Below, one piece after another: positions 16,399 to 26,036 of a stretch of DNA of 45,702 bases (within the stretch, counting starts at the first letter, position 1; each line of letters starts with the position of its first letter). The notes under the pieces are model-generated. The model had not been told where the DNA came from. It ran no database searches and worked only from the letters and a program-made list of their open reading frames with translations. The position numbers and the translations under genes were made by a program. Source of the stretch: Sphingobium xenophagum NBRC 107872 (lineage in GTDB: Bacteria > Pseudomonadota > Alphaproteobacteria > Sphingomonadales > Sphingomonadaceae); assembly GCF_000367345.1 (NCBI RefSeq), contig NZ_BARE01000038.1:1-45702 (forward strand), written 5' to 3'.

Positions 16399-16800
16399 TC
16401 ATACGACCTGCAACGTCGTCGGGGCGAAGCACACGCCACCCGCGCCATCCCCCTGCGCCACCCAGAGCCGCGCCTCGCCCGCCGCGACGATCAGCCACAG
16501 GCTGCCATCGGGCGCGGCGCAGGCCGTATCGGTCGCCGATGGCACCGCCACGCCGGACGGATGCGAATGATAATGACCGATGATCGGCGGCCCGCCCGCC
16601 CGCGCCGCCCGGTGCGCAGCGATCAGCGCCGCCGGGTCCAGCTCGAAATGGCGCGCCGGGTCCGGCGCGACATTGGCGGCGGGCGCGATGGCCGCGATTC
16701 GCTCCGCCGTGCCGAACAACAGGCCGCAAACCTCCGCCCGGTCCGCCGCCGCAATCGACTGAATCTGATCCAGCAGCGTCCTTGATATTGCAATCGCCAT
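16399..16800 (-). CDS. Stand-alone JAMM/MPN (M67) metallopeptidase
   Basis: Small protein of 133 residues with a complete JAMM zinc site: E23 in RAEVCGLLFG, then H78 and H80 in HYHSHPSG and D91 in VPSATD. In bacteria such minimal JAMM enzymes cleave C-terminal tails or ubiquitin-like sulfur carriers such as ThiS, MoaD or CysO, or other isopeptide-like bonds. No such carrier is encoded in the window, so the substrate is unknown. An ATG at 16818 would add six residues; the one at 16800 is preferred. Its 5' end is divergent from rluD with a 17-base gap, so their promoters must overlap neighbouring coding sequence. Confidence 0.88.
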   Translation of the reverse strand: MAIAISRTLLDQIQSIAAADRAEVCGLLFGTAERIAAIAPAANVAPDPARHFELDPAALIAAHRAARAGGPPIIGHYHSHPSGVAVPSATDTACAAPDGSLWLIVAAGEARLWVAQGDGAGGVCFAPTTLQVV

Positions 16801-16817
16801 GCCTACATCCCTACCCA

Positions 16818-17774
16818 ATGGGTTCGGGGGTTTCCATCATCGAAGCGACAATCGCGCAGGCGCAGGACGGGATGCGGCTCGACCGGGCGCTGGCCGACCT
16901 GCTGCCCGACCTGTCGCGCGAACGGTTGAAGGCGCTGATCAACGACGGCCATGTCCGCTCGACCGGCCAGCCGATCAAGATCGGCACTACCATCAAGGTC
17001 GCGACCGGCCAGTCTTTCGCCATCACCCTGCCCGCGCCCGTAGCGCTGGACAATGTGGCGCAGGATATTCCGCTCAACATCGTGCATGAGGATGCGGACC
17101 TGATCGTGGTGGACAAGCCCGCCGGGCTGGTCGTCCATCCCGCCGCGGGCAATCTGGACGGCACGCTGGTCAATGCGCTGCTGCATCATTGCCAGGGGCA
17201 GTTGTCGGGCATTGGCGGCGTCGCCCGCCCCGGCATCGTCCACCGCATCGACAAGGACACGTCCGGCCTGCTGGTCGTCGCCAAGTCGGACAAGGCGCAT
17301 GACGGGCTGGCGCGCCAGTTCAAGGATCACAGCATCCAGCGACTCTATGCCGCGATCGTCTATGGCCACCCCCAGCCCGCCACCGGCACGGTCGACGCCT
17401 GGCTCGGTCGTTCGGACGCTGATCGAAAGAAGATGGCGGTTCATCGCGAAGGGCGCGGCAAACATGCCGTCACCCATTATCGCACCGTGGAACGGTTACG
17501 CGACGCGGCCATGGTGGAATGTCGGCTGGAAACCGGCCGCACCCATCAGGTCCGCGTCCATATGCACCATATCGGACATCCCTTGATCGGTGATCCGGTT
17601 TACGGTAGAGAAAGAAAAGGTTTCAAATCAATACTGGAAACACTGGGTTTCAAAAGGCAGGCATTGCACGCAAAAAGCCTGGGGTTCATACATCCGGTGA
17701 CGGACGAACGGCTTATGTTCCAAAGTGCACTCCCTGCCGATATGCAGGAACTGTTAAGCCTGCTCCACGTATAG
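16818..17774 (+). CDS. rluD: 23S rRNA pseudouridine synthase RluD family
   Basis: Converts uridines to pseudouridine in helix 69 of 23S rRNA. The 318-residue protein has an N-terminal S4 RNA-binding domain (RLDRALADLLPDLSRERLKA) and the catalytic RluA-type domain with HRIDKDTSGLLVVAKS (catalytic Asp about residue 145), LETGRTHQVRVH and HPLIGDPVYG. The frame is open to 16782, but the ATG at 16818 fits the family. The order rluD-rpoH is conserved in alphaproteobacteria and supports RluD over RluA or RluC. Confidence 0.94.
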   Translation: MGSGVSIIEATIAQAQDGMRLDRALADLLPDLSRERLKALINDGHVRSTGQPIKIGTTIKVATGQSFAITLPAPVALDNVAQDIPLNIVHEDADLIVVDKPAGLVVHPAAGNLDGTLVNALLHHCQGQLSGIGGVARPGIVHRIDKDTSGLLVVAKSDKAHDGLARQFKDHSIQRLYAAIVYGHPQPATGTVDAWLGRSDADRKKMAVHREGRGKHAVTHYRTVERLRDAAMVECRLETGRTHQVRVHMHHIGHPLIGDPVYGRERKGFKSILETLGFKRQALHAKSLGFIHPVTDERLMFQSALPADMQELLSLLHV

Positions 17775-17851
17775 AGATGAACAAGTTTGCGACGGTCTTT
17801 GTGACGCCTCTTCTGGGTCCGACCGCGCATGAAAGGGAAAGGTGAAGCGAC

Positions 17852-18766
17852 ATGGCCAAGACGAGCAATGTCCCCGCGGTTCCGGCGCTGGGCGGTGAAG
17901 CCAGCCTCAACCGCTATCTGTCGGAAATCCGCAAATTTCCGCTTCTGACCCCTGAGCAGGAATATATGCTCGCCAAACGGTATGAGGAGCATCAGGATCC
18001 TGAGGCTGCGGCCCAGCTGGTGACCTCGCATCTGCGCCTCGTGGCGAAGATCGCGATGGGCTATCGCGGCTATGGCCTGCCGGTCAGCGAACTGATCTCC
18101 GAAGGCAATATCGGCCTGATGCAGGGCGTGAAGAAGTTTGAGGCTGACCGCGGCTTCCGCCTGGCGACCTACGCCATGTGGTGGATTCGCGCCTCGATCC
18201 AGGAATTCATCCTGCGCAGCTGGTCGCTTGTGAAAATGGGCACCACCGCATCGCAGAAGAAGCTGTTTTTCAACCTTCGCCGGATGAAGAACAATATCGA
18301 AGCGTTCGAGGATGGCGATCTGAAGCCGGAAGATGTGACCAAGATCGCGACCGATCTGGGCGTGTCCGAACAGGATGTCGTGTCGATGAACCGCCGGATG
18401 GCGATGGGCGGCGATACGTCGCTCAACGTCCCCATGCGGGAGGATGGCGACGGCCAGTGGCAGGATTGGTTGCAGGATACCGATCCGTTGCAGGACGAGC
18501 GCGTGGCCGAGGAGCAGGAACGCACCCAGCGCCACGAAATGCTGGTCGAGGCGATGACGGACCTCAACGATCGCGAAAAGCACATCCTGGCCGAACGGCG
18601 TCTGGCTGAAGAGCCCAAGACGCTGGAGGAACTGAGCCAGGTCTATGGCGTATCGCGCGAACGCGTCCGCCAGATCGAGGTACGCGCCTTTGAAAAGTTG
18701 CAAAAGGCGATGATGCGTATTGCCGGTGACAAGCTCAGCCACATGGCGCGCTTCGCCGCCGCCTGA
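17852..18766 (+). CDS. rpoH: RNA polymerase heat-shock sigma factor RpoH (sigma-32)
   Basis: Alternative sigma factor for heat-shock genes. The 304-residue protein has region 2 (LVTSHLRLVAKIAMGYRGYG, then ATYAMWWIRASIQEFILRSW), the RpoH box QKKLFFNLR at about residues 132-140 that distinguishes RpoH from RpoD and RpoS, and region 4 (LSQVYGVSRERVRQIEVRAF). AAAGGTGAAG precedes the ATG. It ends at a clear terminator. A matching heat-shock-type promoter lies upstream of clpP in the same window. Confidence 0.97.
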   Translation: MAKTSNVPAVPALGGEASLNRYLSEIRKFPLLTPEQEYMLAKRYEEHQDPEAAAQLVTSHLRLVAKIAMGYRGYGLPVSELISEGNIGLMQGVKKFEADRGFRLATYAMWWIRASIQEFILRSWSLVKMGTTASQKKLFFNLRRMKNNIEAFEDGDLKPEDVTKIATDLGVSEQDVVSMNRRMAMGGDTSLNVPMREDGDGQWQDWLQDTDPLQDERVAEEQERTQRHEMLVEAMTDLNDREKHILAERRLAEEPKTLEELSQVYGVSRERVRQIEVRAFEKLQKAMMRIAGDKLSHMARFAAA

Positions 18767-18787
18767 CGCCAGATACAGGCTAACCGG

Positions 18788-18817
18788 AAAGGCTTCGAAG
18801 CGATTCGGAGCCTTTTT
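18788..18817 (+). terminator. Rho-independent terminator of rpoH
   Basis: The stem AAAGGCTTCGAA/TTCGGAGCCTTT (one G-U pair) with a GCGA loop ends in five T residues, 22 bases past the rpoH stop. Confidence 0.88.
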
Positions 18818-18919
18818 CTGTTGTTCCGTTCCATCGGATCGCAACTGGCGTCTTGTTGGCCCCTTGCACGTCGGTCATATGGCGGTGATCCGGCTGACGC
18901 GCGAAGGGGATGTAGCTTG

Positions 18920-20206
18920 ATGTCGACTGCATTGGCCCGGCGTCTGGCGACCGGCAAAATCCATTATGGCTGGGTCGTCCTTGCCACCACCTTCCTCACC
19001 ATGCTCGTGGTCGCAGGCGCGGTCGGCGCGCCCGGCGTGTTCATCGTGCCGCTGCAACGCGAATTTGGCTGGACCGCCGCCGACATTTCCGCTGCCCTCG
19101 CCATCCGCTTCCTGCTGTTCGGCCTGATCGGCCCCTTTGCCGCTGCTTTCATGAACCGCTTTGGCGCGCGCCGGATGATGCTGATTTCGCTCGGCATCGT
19201 CACGATCGGCCTGCTGCTGTCGCTGGGCATGAGCCAGCTGTGGCAATTGGTGCTGCTATGGGGCGTGGTCATCGGGCTGGGCACTGGCCTCACCGCCATG
19301 GTGCTGGGCGCAACCGTCGCCACCCGCTGGTTTTCGGACCGGCGCGGGCTTGTCATGGGGCTGCTGTCCGCCAGCACGGCCACTGGCCAGCTGGCTTTCC
19401 TGCCGCTGCTCGCCGGAATGACAGACACTTTGGGCTGGCGCTCTGCGGTGCTGCTGGTGTGCGGTGCGATCCTGCTGGCGGCGCTGGTCGTACTGCTGCT
19501 GATGCGCGATCGCCCGTCCGATCTCGGCCTCCCGCCCTATGGCGACAGCGCTATCCAGCCGCCGCCGGTCCAGACGATCGGCTTTGGCGCGTTGCTGCTG
19601 ACGCCGATCACCGTTCTGCGCGACGCGGCCAAAGTGCCGACCTTCTGGTTCCTCTTCCTCTCCTTCTATATTTGCGGTGCCAGCACCAACGGTCTGGTCC
19701 AGACCCATTTCATCGCCCTGTGCGGCGATTATGGACTGGCGGCGATCGGCGCGGCGTCGATGCTGGCGATGATGGGGCTGTTCGATTTCGGCGGCACACT
19801 GGCGTCGGGCTGGCTGTCGGACCGATTCGACAATCGCTGGCTGCTGTTCTGGTATTATGGCCTGCGCGGCGCGTCCCTGCTCTATCTGCCGTTCAGCGAC
19901 TTCTCGCTCTACAGCCTGTCGCTGTTCGCCGTCTTTTACGGTCTGGACTGGGTCGCGACCGTGCCGCCCACGGTCAAGCTGACCGCCCAGCGCTTCGGGC
20001 CGGAACGCGCCAACATCGTCTTTGGCTGGATCTTTGCCGGCCATCAACTGGGTGCCGCCAGCGCGGCGATGGCGGGCGGCCTGTCGCGCACGGTCTGGCA
20101 CAGCTATATGCCTGCCTTCGTTGCAGCAGGGCTGTTATGCCTCATCGGCGCGGGGCTGGTGCTGATGATCAACCGCGGTCGCCCCGCCATCTTGCAGGGC
20201 GCTTGA
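18920..20206 (+). CDS. MFS transporter, monocarboxylate/oxalate-formate-antiporter-like
   Basis: Twelve-helix major facilitator protein of 428 residues in the inner membrane. The start MSTALARRLATGKIHYGWVV (the HYGW signature of the monocarboxylate/OFA branch), RFGARRMMLISLG in the loop 2-3 region, and SDRFDNRWLLFW in the second half support the family. The frame is open from 18821, but that extension overlies the rpoH terminator region, so the ATG at 18920 is chosen. It probably imports or exports an organic anion; the substrate cannot be inferred. mtgA follows after 32 bases. Confidence 0.88.
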   Translation: MSTALARRLATGKIHYGWVVLATTFLTMLVVAGAVGAPGVFIVPLQREFGWTAADISAALAIRFLLFGLIGPFAAAFMNRFGARRMMLISLGIVTIGLLLSLGMSQLWQLVLLWGVVIGLGTGLTAMVLGATVATRWFSDRRGLVMGLLSASTATGQLAFLPLLAGMTDTLGWRSAVLLVCGAILLAALVVLLLMRDRPSDLGLPPYGDSAIQPPPVQTIGFGALLLTPITVLRDAAKVPTFWFLFLSFYICGASTNGLVQTHFIALCGDYGLAAIGAASMLAMMGLFDFGGTLASGWLSDRFDNRWLLFWYYGLRGASLLYLPFSDFSLYSLSLFAVFYGLDWVATVPPTVKLTAQRFGPERANIVFGWIFAGHQLGAASAAMAGGLSRTVWHSYMPAFVAAGLLCLIGAGLVLMINRGRPAILQGA

Positions 20207-20238
20207 AACACAAGGCCGGGGCGCGTTACGCTGACGGC

Positions 20239-20934
20239 ATGACCGCCAAAACCCCCTATCCCCGCCGCCGTTCCCGCTGGATCAGCATCCCGCTCAAACT
20301 GTTGATCGGCTTCGTCATCCTCTCGCTGCTGATGGTGACGCTCTACCGCTTCGTACCCCCGCCAGTGACGATGACGATGCTGCTCGATCCCAATGGCATC
20401 ACCAAGGACTGGGTGAGCCTGGACGAGATTGACCCGGACATGGCGCGCGCGGCGATCGCGGCGGAGGACGGCAAATTCTGCGCCCATCACGGCTTCGACG
20501 TCGACGCCATCGCCAAGGCGGCAATCCATAACGCAAGCGGCGGCCGGGTACGCGGCGGATCGACGATCAGCCAGCAGACCGCGAAAAATGTGTTCCTCTG
20601 GCAAGGCGGCGGCTTCGTCCGCAAGGGGTTCGAAGCCTGGTTCACCATGTTGATCGAGGCGATCTGGGGCAAGCGGCGGATCATGGAAGTCTATCTGAAC
20701 GTCGCGGAAACCGGCATCGGCACCTATGGCGTGCAGGCGGGCGCCATCCGCTATTTTCGCCATGGCGCGGACCGGTTGAGCCGGGCAGAAGCGGCGCGGT
20801 TCGCCGCCGTCCTCCCCCTCCCCAAACGCCGCGCCGCCATCGCCCCCAGCGGCTTCACCCGCCGCTACGGCAACACCATCGCCGCACGGATCGGCGTAGT
20901 ACAACGCGACGGGCTGGATGCTTGCCTCAAATGA
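20239..20934 (+). CDS. mtgA: Monofunctional biosynthetic peptidoglycan transglycosylase
   Basis: Polymerises lipid II into glycan strands without a transpeptidase domain. The 231-residue product has one N-terminal membrane anchor (LKLLIGFVILSLLMVTLY), then the GT51 domain: catalytic Glu in IAAEDGKFCAHHG, the GGSTISQQTAKNVFLW motif, and GKRRIMEVYLNVAETG. Length and lack of a C-terminal penicillin-binding domain identify MtgA rather than a class A PBP. A much longer open frame (from 19240) runs in this reading frame across the MFS gene but is spurious upstream of 20239. Confidence 0.95.
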   Translation: MTAKTPYPRRRSRWISIPLKLLIGFVILSLLMVTLYRFVPPPVTMTMLLDPNGITKDWVSLDEIDPDMARAAIAAEDGKFCAHHGFDVDAIAKAAIHNASGGRVRGGSTISQQTAKNVFLWQGGGFVRKGFEAWFTMLIEAIWGKRRIMEVYLNVAETGIGTYGVQAGAIRYFRHGADRLSRAEAARFAAVLPLPKRRAAIAPSGFTRRYGNTIAARIGVVQRDGLDACLK

Positions 20935-20962
20935 AAAGGGCGGGGATTGCGCCCCGCCCTTT
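20935..20962. terminator. Bidirectional terminator between mtgA and the TonB receptor
   Basis: The stem AAAGGGCGGGG/CCCCGCCCTTT (11 bp, loop ATTGCG) begins right after the mtgA stop and lies 24 bases from the receptor's stop on the other strand. A/T runs on both sides let it serve both convergent genes. Confidence 0.85.
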
Positions 20963-20986
20963 CGCTTTTGTCGATGATCTTTGGGA

Positions 20987-23536
20987 TCAGAAGCTGACGT
21001 GCAGCGAACCCGATACCGCCCGCGGCGAACCGATCTGGACGAAACCGGGGCTACCATATGCACCTGTCGCCAGCGTGATCGACTGGTTCAAGCCACCGCC
21101 GAAACCACCGACATAGAATTTGTCGAACAGGTTGCTGACGTTAAGCTGGAAATACGTATCCGGCACCCCGAAGCGGGCGAGCGAAACACGGGCGTCCAGA
21201 TCGACCAGCGTATAGGACGGAGCTGCCGCGCTGTAGATTTCGACCGGGGCCGCTGTCGTGCCGCGATAGGTCGGCAGGTTGGTGTCGTAAACATAACGAC
21301 GCCCGGTACGCTTGGCTTGGATGCCGAGCGTGACGCCTTCATAATTCACTTCGCCGCGCGCGCCGATCGTATAAACCGGCGCACCGCTTTCACGCTTGCC
21401 TGCGGTCGGTGCGAACACAGGCGTGGTTACGCCAGCGACGGTGACAGTCCCGATCTGGATATCATCCTGAATCTTCGATTTGAGGTACGAACCAAACACA
21501 TAGAGGCTGACATTTTCGATCGGCTGATAGGACACGCTGCCGTCGAAACCGTACTTTTCGACCTTGCCGAGGTTGCGATAGACACTGACGTTCAGTTCAG
21601 GGTCAAAGGCCGAGGCCAGACGGTTCTTGTAGCTGGTGTACCAGAAGCTACCTTGCGCCTGGAACTTGCCCGTCGTGTAGCGCGCACCAAGGTCGAAGCT
21701 GTCCGTCGTTTCGGGCGCAGGCTGGGCTGCAGCATTATCCTGCGCAAAGAAGAAGGCGTTATAGAGCGAATCGGTGCCGGGAACACTCAACCCCTTCGAA
21801 TAGTTTGCGAACACGCTAGCGGCCTGCGTGATTTTGAAGTTCAGCCCAACGTTGGGAAGCACCTTGTCATATTTGAACTTGCGTGTTTGTGGTGCAGCCC
21901 AAGTCGGCCGCAGCGTTCCAGTGTTTGTGGGGATAACACCGTTGGTCCCAAAACATTCTACGAAGCCGGATGCACTGCTGGTGTAGCAATTGTTCTGAAG
22001 TTTGCGCGTAAAGAACGGGGCGCGCACGCCAAGATTGACGGTCAGCATTTCATCCATGAACTTGCCGACATATTCACCCGACACCTGATGCAGGATGGCG
22101 TAGGACAGGCGATCACGCTTTTGCAGGATAGCGCCGTTGACGTCAGCCTGCGGATTGTCGACCGCAAACACGTCGATCGTCTCGCCATTGGATCCAAGCA
22201 GGCCAACTTCACCAGTCTGACGGTGACGGCCATGGTCGAACGTGTAGGCGACACGAACGCGGTGGTTGTCGTTAATGTCGTAGCGCAGCGAGCTGATGAC
22301 AGCATAACGATCCGTGGTCGTCTGGCTCGGAGACAGCACGTTGACCTGATCCAGAATATCACCGTCGCCGTTCAGATCGCGGCCAAAATAGGGCGCGCCA
22401 CCGAAAAAGCCCACAACATTCTGTGTACCGCTGCCAGCGTCAAGATCGAAGAAACCTTCACGCGCGGTGCTGGTGCCGCCACCATTCGCCTTCACATATT
22501 GATAGCTCGGATCAACCGTCAGCGTCAGGCTATCGGTCAAAGCAAAGCGCGAATTGATGCGGATATTACCGGTGTTCGACGGGTTGAAGCGATAATCGAA
22601 CAATGTGCCGCAGGTGCCAGCAGCCTGCGCACCGGGACCACCGGCGGGAAGGGTACAGGCCGGGATCGTGTAGAAGCGCTCATCCTTCGTGATCGGGTAG
22701 CGATTGCTGGAGTTCGGCCCCGCGACGCGACCCTGGTCAGTGTCGACGCGCAGCGGCAGAGAACCGAAGAAGTTGTTGCGGTTGGCGTTCCAATGGCCTG
22801 CAACGGAGATGAAGTCGCCATTGCTGCCGATCGGCTGATAGATTTTGGCGTTATACTGCTGCTTATCGATCTGGCCGAAATTATTGAACACATTGTCATT
22901 GCGCGTGGTCGAGGCGGAGAACCACGCCTTCGTGCCGAAGGGCGTAAACACCCCGGTTTCGACCAGGCCGAACAGGCGGAAAAAGTCATAATCGCCGGCA
23001 GCGCCGACCATCGTCACCTTGAAATCGTCCGAACCCTGAATCGAGCGATAGTTGACCGTGCCGCCCGAAGCAGCCGCCGTGGGGCTGTCTACGTCGGTCG
23101 AACCCAAGTTGACGTTGATTTCCTCGATCAATTCGGGGTCAAGCTGCTGGTTGGAATAGATGGCATAGTTGCCGGTGTCGTTCAGCGGCATACCGTCGAA
23201 GGTCAGCGAAACGCGATCCGGGCCAAAGCCGCGAATGTTGAGCTGGCCACCGGCCGAACCATAGGGATCGTTATTCTGGAAGCTGACCCCAGGAATGAGG
23301 TTGATCGCGTTGAGGATGGTGTTGCCCGAACCCTGCTTGGCGATCAGTTCCTGCGTTATGACACCCTTAGCCTTGGTCGTGTCGGGCAGAACAACGCCGC
23401 CTACGCCCTTGCCAACCTTGGCACCGGTGACAATGATCGTGTCTTCAAAATCGATCGAACCCGTCGACTGGGCGAAGGCTGCGGAAGGAGCGGCTACGGC
23501 GATCATCGCGGCGCTGCACATCAGAAACTGTTTCAT
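20987..23536 (-). CDS. TonB-dependent outer-membrane receptor
   Basis: Outer-membrane barrel of 849 residues importing a ligand with TonB energy. The signal peptide is MKQFLMCSAAMIAVAAPSAA (cleavage near FAQ), followed by a TonB box (DTIIVTG) and a plug domain with LNIRGFGPDRVSLTFDGMPL. The C-terminus ends in GSLHVSF with the terminal Phe needed for barrel assembly. There is no N-terminal STN signalling domain, so it should not signal to a FecR-type anti-sigma factor. The open frame extends to 23683 but lacks a signal peptide there; ATG 23536 is chosen. No metabolic or iron genes adjoin it, so the ligand is unknown. Confidence 0.93.
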   Translation of the reverse strand: MKQFLMCSAAMIAVAAPSAAFAQSTGSIDFEDTIIVTGAKVGKGVGGVVLPDTTKAKGVITQELIAKQGSGNTILNAINLIPGVSFQNNDPYGSAGGQLNIRGFGPDRVSLTFDGMPLNDTGNYAIYSNQQLDPELIEEINVNLGSTDVDSPTAAASGGTVNYRSIQGSDDFKVTMVGAAGDYDFFRLFGLVETGVFTPFGTKAWFSASTTRNDNVFNNFGQIDKQQYNAKIYQPIGSNGDFISVAGHWNANRNNFFGSLPLRVDTDQGRVAGPNSSNRYPITKDERFYTIPACTLPAGGPGAQAAGTCGTLFDYRFNPSNTGNIRINSRFALTDSLTLTVDPSYQYVKANGGGTSTAREGFFDLDAGSGTQNVVGFFGGAPYFGRDLNGDGDILDQVNVLSPSQTTTDRYAVISSLRYDINDNHRVRVAYTFDHGRHRQTGEVGLLGSNGETIDVFAVDNPQADVNGAILQKRDRLSYAILHQVSGEYVGKFMDEMLTVNLGVRAPFFTRKLQNNCYTSSASGFVECFGTNGVIPTNTGTLRPTWAAPQTRKFKYDKVLPNVGLNFKITQAASVFANYSKGLSVPGTDSLYNAFFFAQDNAAAQPAPETTDSFDLGARYTTGKFQAQGSFWYTSYKNRLASAFDPELNVSVYRNLGKVEKYGFDGSVSYQPIENVSLYVFGSYLKSKIQDDIQIGTVTVAGVTTPVFAPTAGKRESGAPVYTIGARGEVNYEGVTLGIQAKRTGRRYVYDTNLPTYRGTTAAPVEIYSAAAPSYTLVDLDARVSLARFGVPDTYFQLNVSNLFDKFYVGGFGGGLNQSITLATGAYGSPGFVQIGSPRAVSGSLHVSF

Positions 23537-23902
23537 GTGACCCTTTGTCCCTTGTTCAGGAGCGGCGCTGACACGCCATACTGTTATGCTCTTGCAAGCC
23601 GGAGCCGCCTGTGACGGCCTCTGGCGACGCCCCTGTGATGCTATGGCTGCACTTTTGTTACAATGTGCAACATGCTCTGTCACAGGTGCGAACAGATGAG
23701 CAGGATGGCGCGCGGATCACGGCGCCAGATCCACACAAGTTATTGTTTTAATTATATTTTATAGGGGTTTCTGCCCGCTATTTGACGGTGGTGCAATTTT
23801 GCAACGCAGCAGGAATATTTGTGTCAGCGCGGAACCCGCCCAACAAAAAGGGGCCGACTGTCACCCGTCAGCCCCTTTTTTATCTCCGGCCTAGCCTTGC
23901 GA
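23537..23902. other. 366-bp gap between the TonB receptor and clpX
   Basis: No gene is seen. The part next to the receptor must hold its promoter. It contains TGTTACA-ATG-TGCAACA (23657-23673), an imperfect inverted repeat. An AT-rich island (about 23740-23765) stands out against the GC-rich surroundings and includes a TATAAT on the minus strand (23751-23756) without a good -35. The clpX terminator occupies 23845-23881. Confidence 0.5.
23845..23881 (-). terminator. Rho-independent terminator of clpX
   Basis: AAAAAGGGGC and GCCCCTTTTTT form the base of a stem with a further GAC/GTC pairing above one mismatch and an 8-base loop. It lies 22 bases past the clpX stop on the minus strand. Confidence 0.85.
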
Positions 23903-25171
<1,269 letters not shown>

Positions 25172-25246
25172 TCGCCAATCTTTCTTCCCTGCCGGTTCAA
25201 CAATCACCAAAACCGCATTCCGGCGCGGGTAATTTGGTCCATAGTC

Positions 25247-25276
25247 ATCCTAGACCGTGGCGCGCCGGTTTCACAA
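25247..25276 (-). promoter_or_regulatory. Possible housekeeping promoter of clpX
   Basis: On the minus strand TTGTGA (25276-25271) and TAGGAT (25252-25247) are separated by 18 bases, about 75 bases upstream of the clpX start. Each hexamer matches consensus at four of six positions, so this is a weak prediction. Confidence 0.35.
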
Positions 25277-25311
25277 GGGGTGAAAGTAGCGCGCCCCGGT
25301 AAAGATGGGCT

Positions 25312-25947
25312 TTAAGTCTCGCTCGCTTCGGGCAGCGCGGGCCGGCTGGTGAACACTTCATCGACCAGACCGAAGGCCTTGGCCTCGTCCGCCTCCAGGA
25401 AGGTGTCGCGGTCCATCGCCCGCTCGATCTCTTCCAGCGACCTGCCGGTATATTGGACATACAGGTCGTTCAGGCGACGGCGGATACGCAGGATTTCCTT
25501 GGCCTGGATCTCGATGTCGCTGGCCATGCCCTGCGCGCCGCCCGATGGCTGGTGGACCATGATGCGGGCATTGCCCAGCGCGATCCGCTTGCCCGGTTCA
25601 CCGGCCGCCAGCAGGAAGCTGCCCATCGACGCCGCCTGGCCGATGCACACGGTGCCGACCTGGGGCCGGATATATTTCATCGTGTCGTGGATCGCCATGC
25701 CCGCCGTCACCACGCCGCCGGGCGAGTTGATGTACATCCAGATGTCCTTCTTCGGATTTTCCGATTCGAGGAACAGCAACTGGGCGACGATCAGCGAGGC
25801 CATATGATCCTCGACCTGGCCGGTCACGAAGATGATCCGCTCACGCAACAGGCGCGAAAAAATGTCGAAGCTGCGCTCGCCACGGTTCGACTGCTCGATA
25901 ACGATAGGAACCAGCGCGGCCATGGGATCATGCATGATGTTGGTCAT
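25312..25947 (-). CDS. clpP: ATP-dependent Clp protease proteolytic subunit ClpP
   Basis: Serine protease of the tetradecameric ClpP chamber, partner of ClpX and, if present, ClpA. The 211-residue product has the catalytic triad S107 (GQAASMGSF), H132 (MVHQPSGG) and D181 (MDRDTFLE), and the conserved [19 protein letters not shown]. The first Met (25947) is used; Met5 and Met9 are possible alternatives, as the N-terminus is normally processed. It lies between a glycosyltransferase gene and clpX on the same strand, with a heat-shock-like promoter just upstream. Confidence 0.97.
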   Translation of the reverse strand: MTNIMHDPMAALVPIVIEQSNRGERSFDIFSRLLRERIIFVTGQVEDHMASLIVAQLLFLESENPKKDIWMYINSPGGVVTAGMAIHDTMKYIRPQVGTVCIGQAASMGSFLLAAGEPGKRIALGNARIMVHQPSGGAQGMASDIEIQAKEILRIRRRLNDLYVQYTGRSLEEIERAMDRDTFLEADEAKAFGLVDEVFTSRPALPEASET

Positions 25948-25982
25948 TGTGCTCTTTCAGTCAGGTGCTTTTGCCCACCCCT

Positions 25983-26011
25983 ACATCGGCACAAACGGCA
26001 AATGGTTCAAG
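25983..26011 (-). promoter_or_regulatory. Candidate RpoH (sigma-32) promoter of clpP
   Basis: On the minus strand CTTGAA begins at 26011, and CCGATGT (25989-25983) follows CTTG after 18 bases. This resembles the alphaproteobacterial heat-shock pattern CTTG-N17/18-CYTATNT with one mismatch in the -10. It lies 36 bases upstream of the clpP ATG, in a spacing that would give a short leader. clpP is a known heat-shock gene and rpoH is in this window, which supports it. Confidence 0.5.
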
Positions 26012-26036
26012 GGGGGCGTGCAGGAAGGAAGCCGGT

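Noticed and set aside
19240..20238. Upstream part of the long open frame that ends with mtgA (possible fusion protein)
   Set aside because: It overlies the MFS transporter in another frame; the mtgA family start is the ATG at 20239.
20981..23614. 877-codon plus-strand open frame opposite the TonB receptor
   Set aside because: It is antisense to a receptor with a signal peptide, TonB box and terminal Phe; the composition is of shadow type and no domain is recognisable.
23751..23779. Promoter for the TonB receptor at the AT-rich island
   Set aside because: TATAAT is present on the minus strand but no acceptable -35 lies 16-18 bases upstream, and it is over 200 bases from the start codon.
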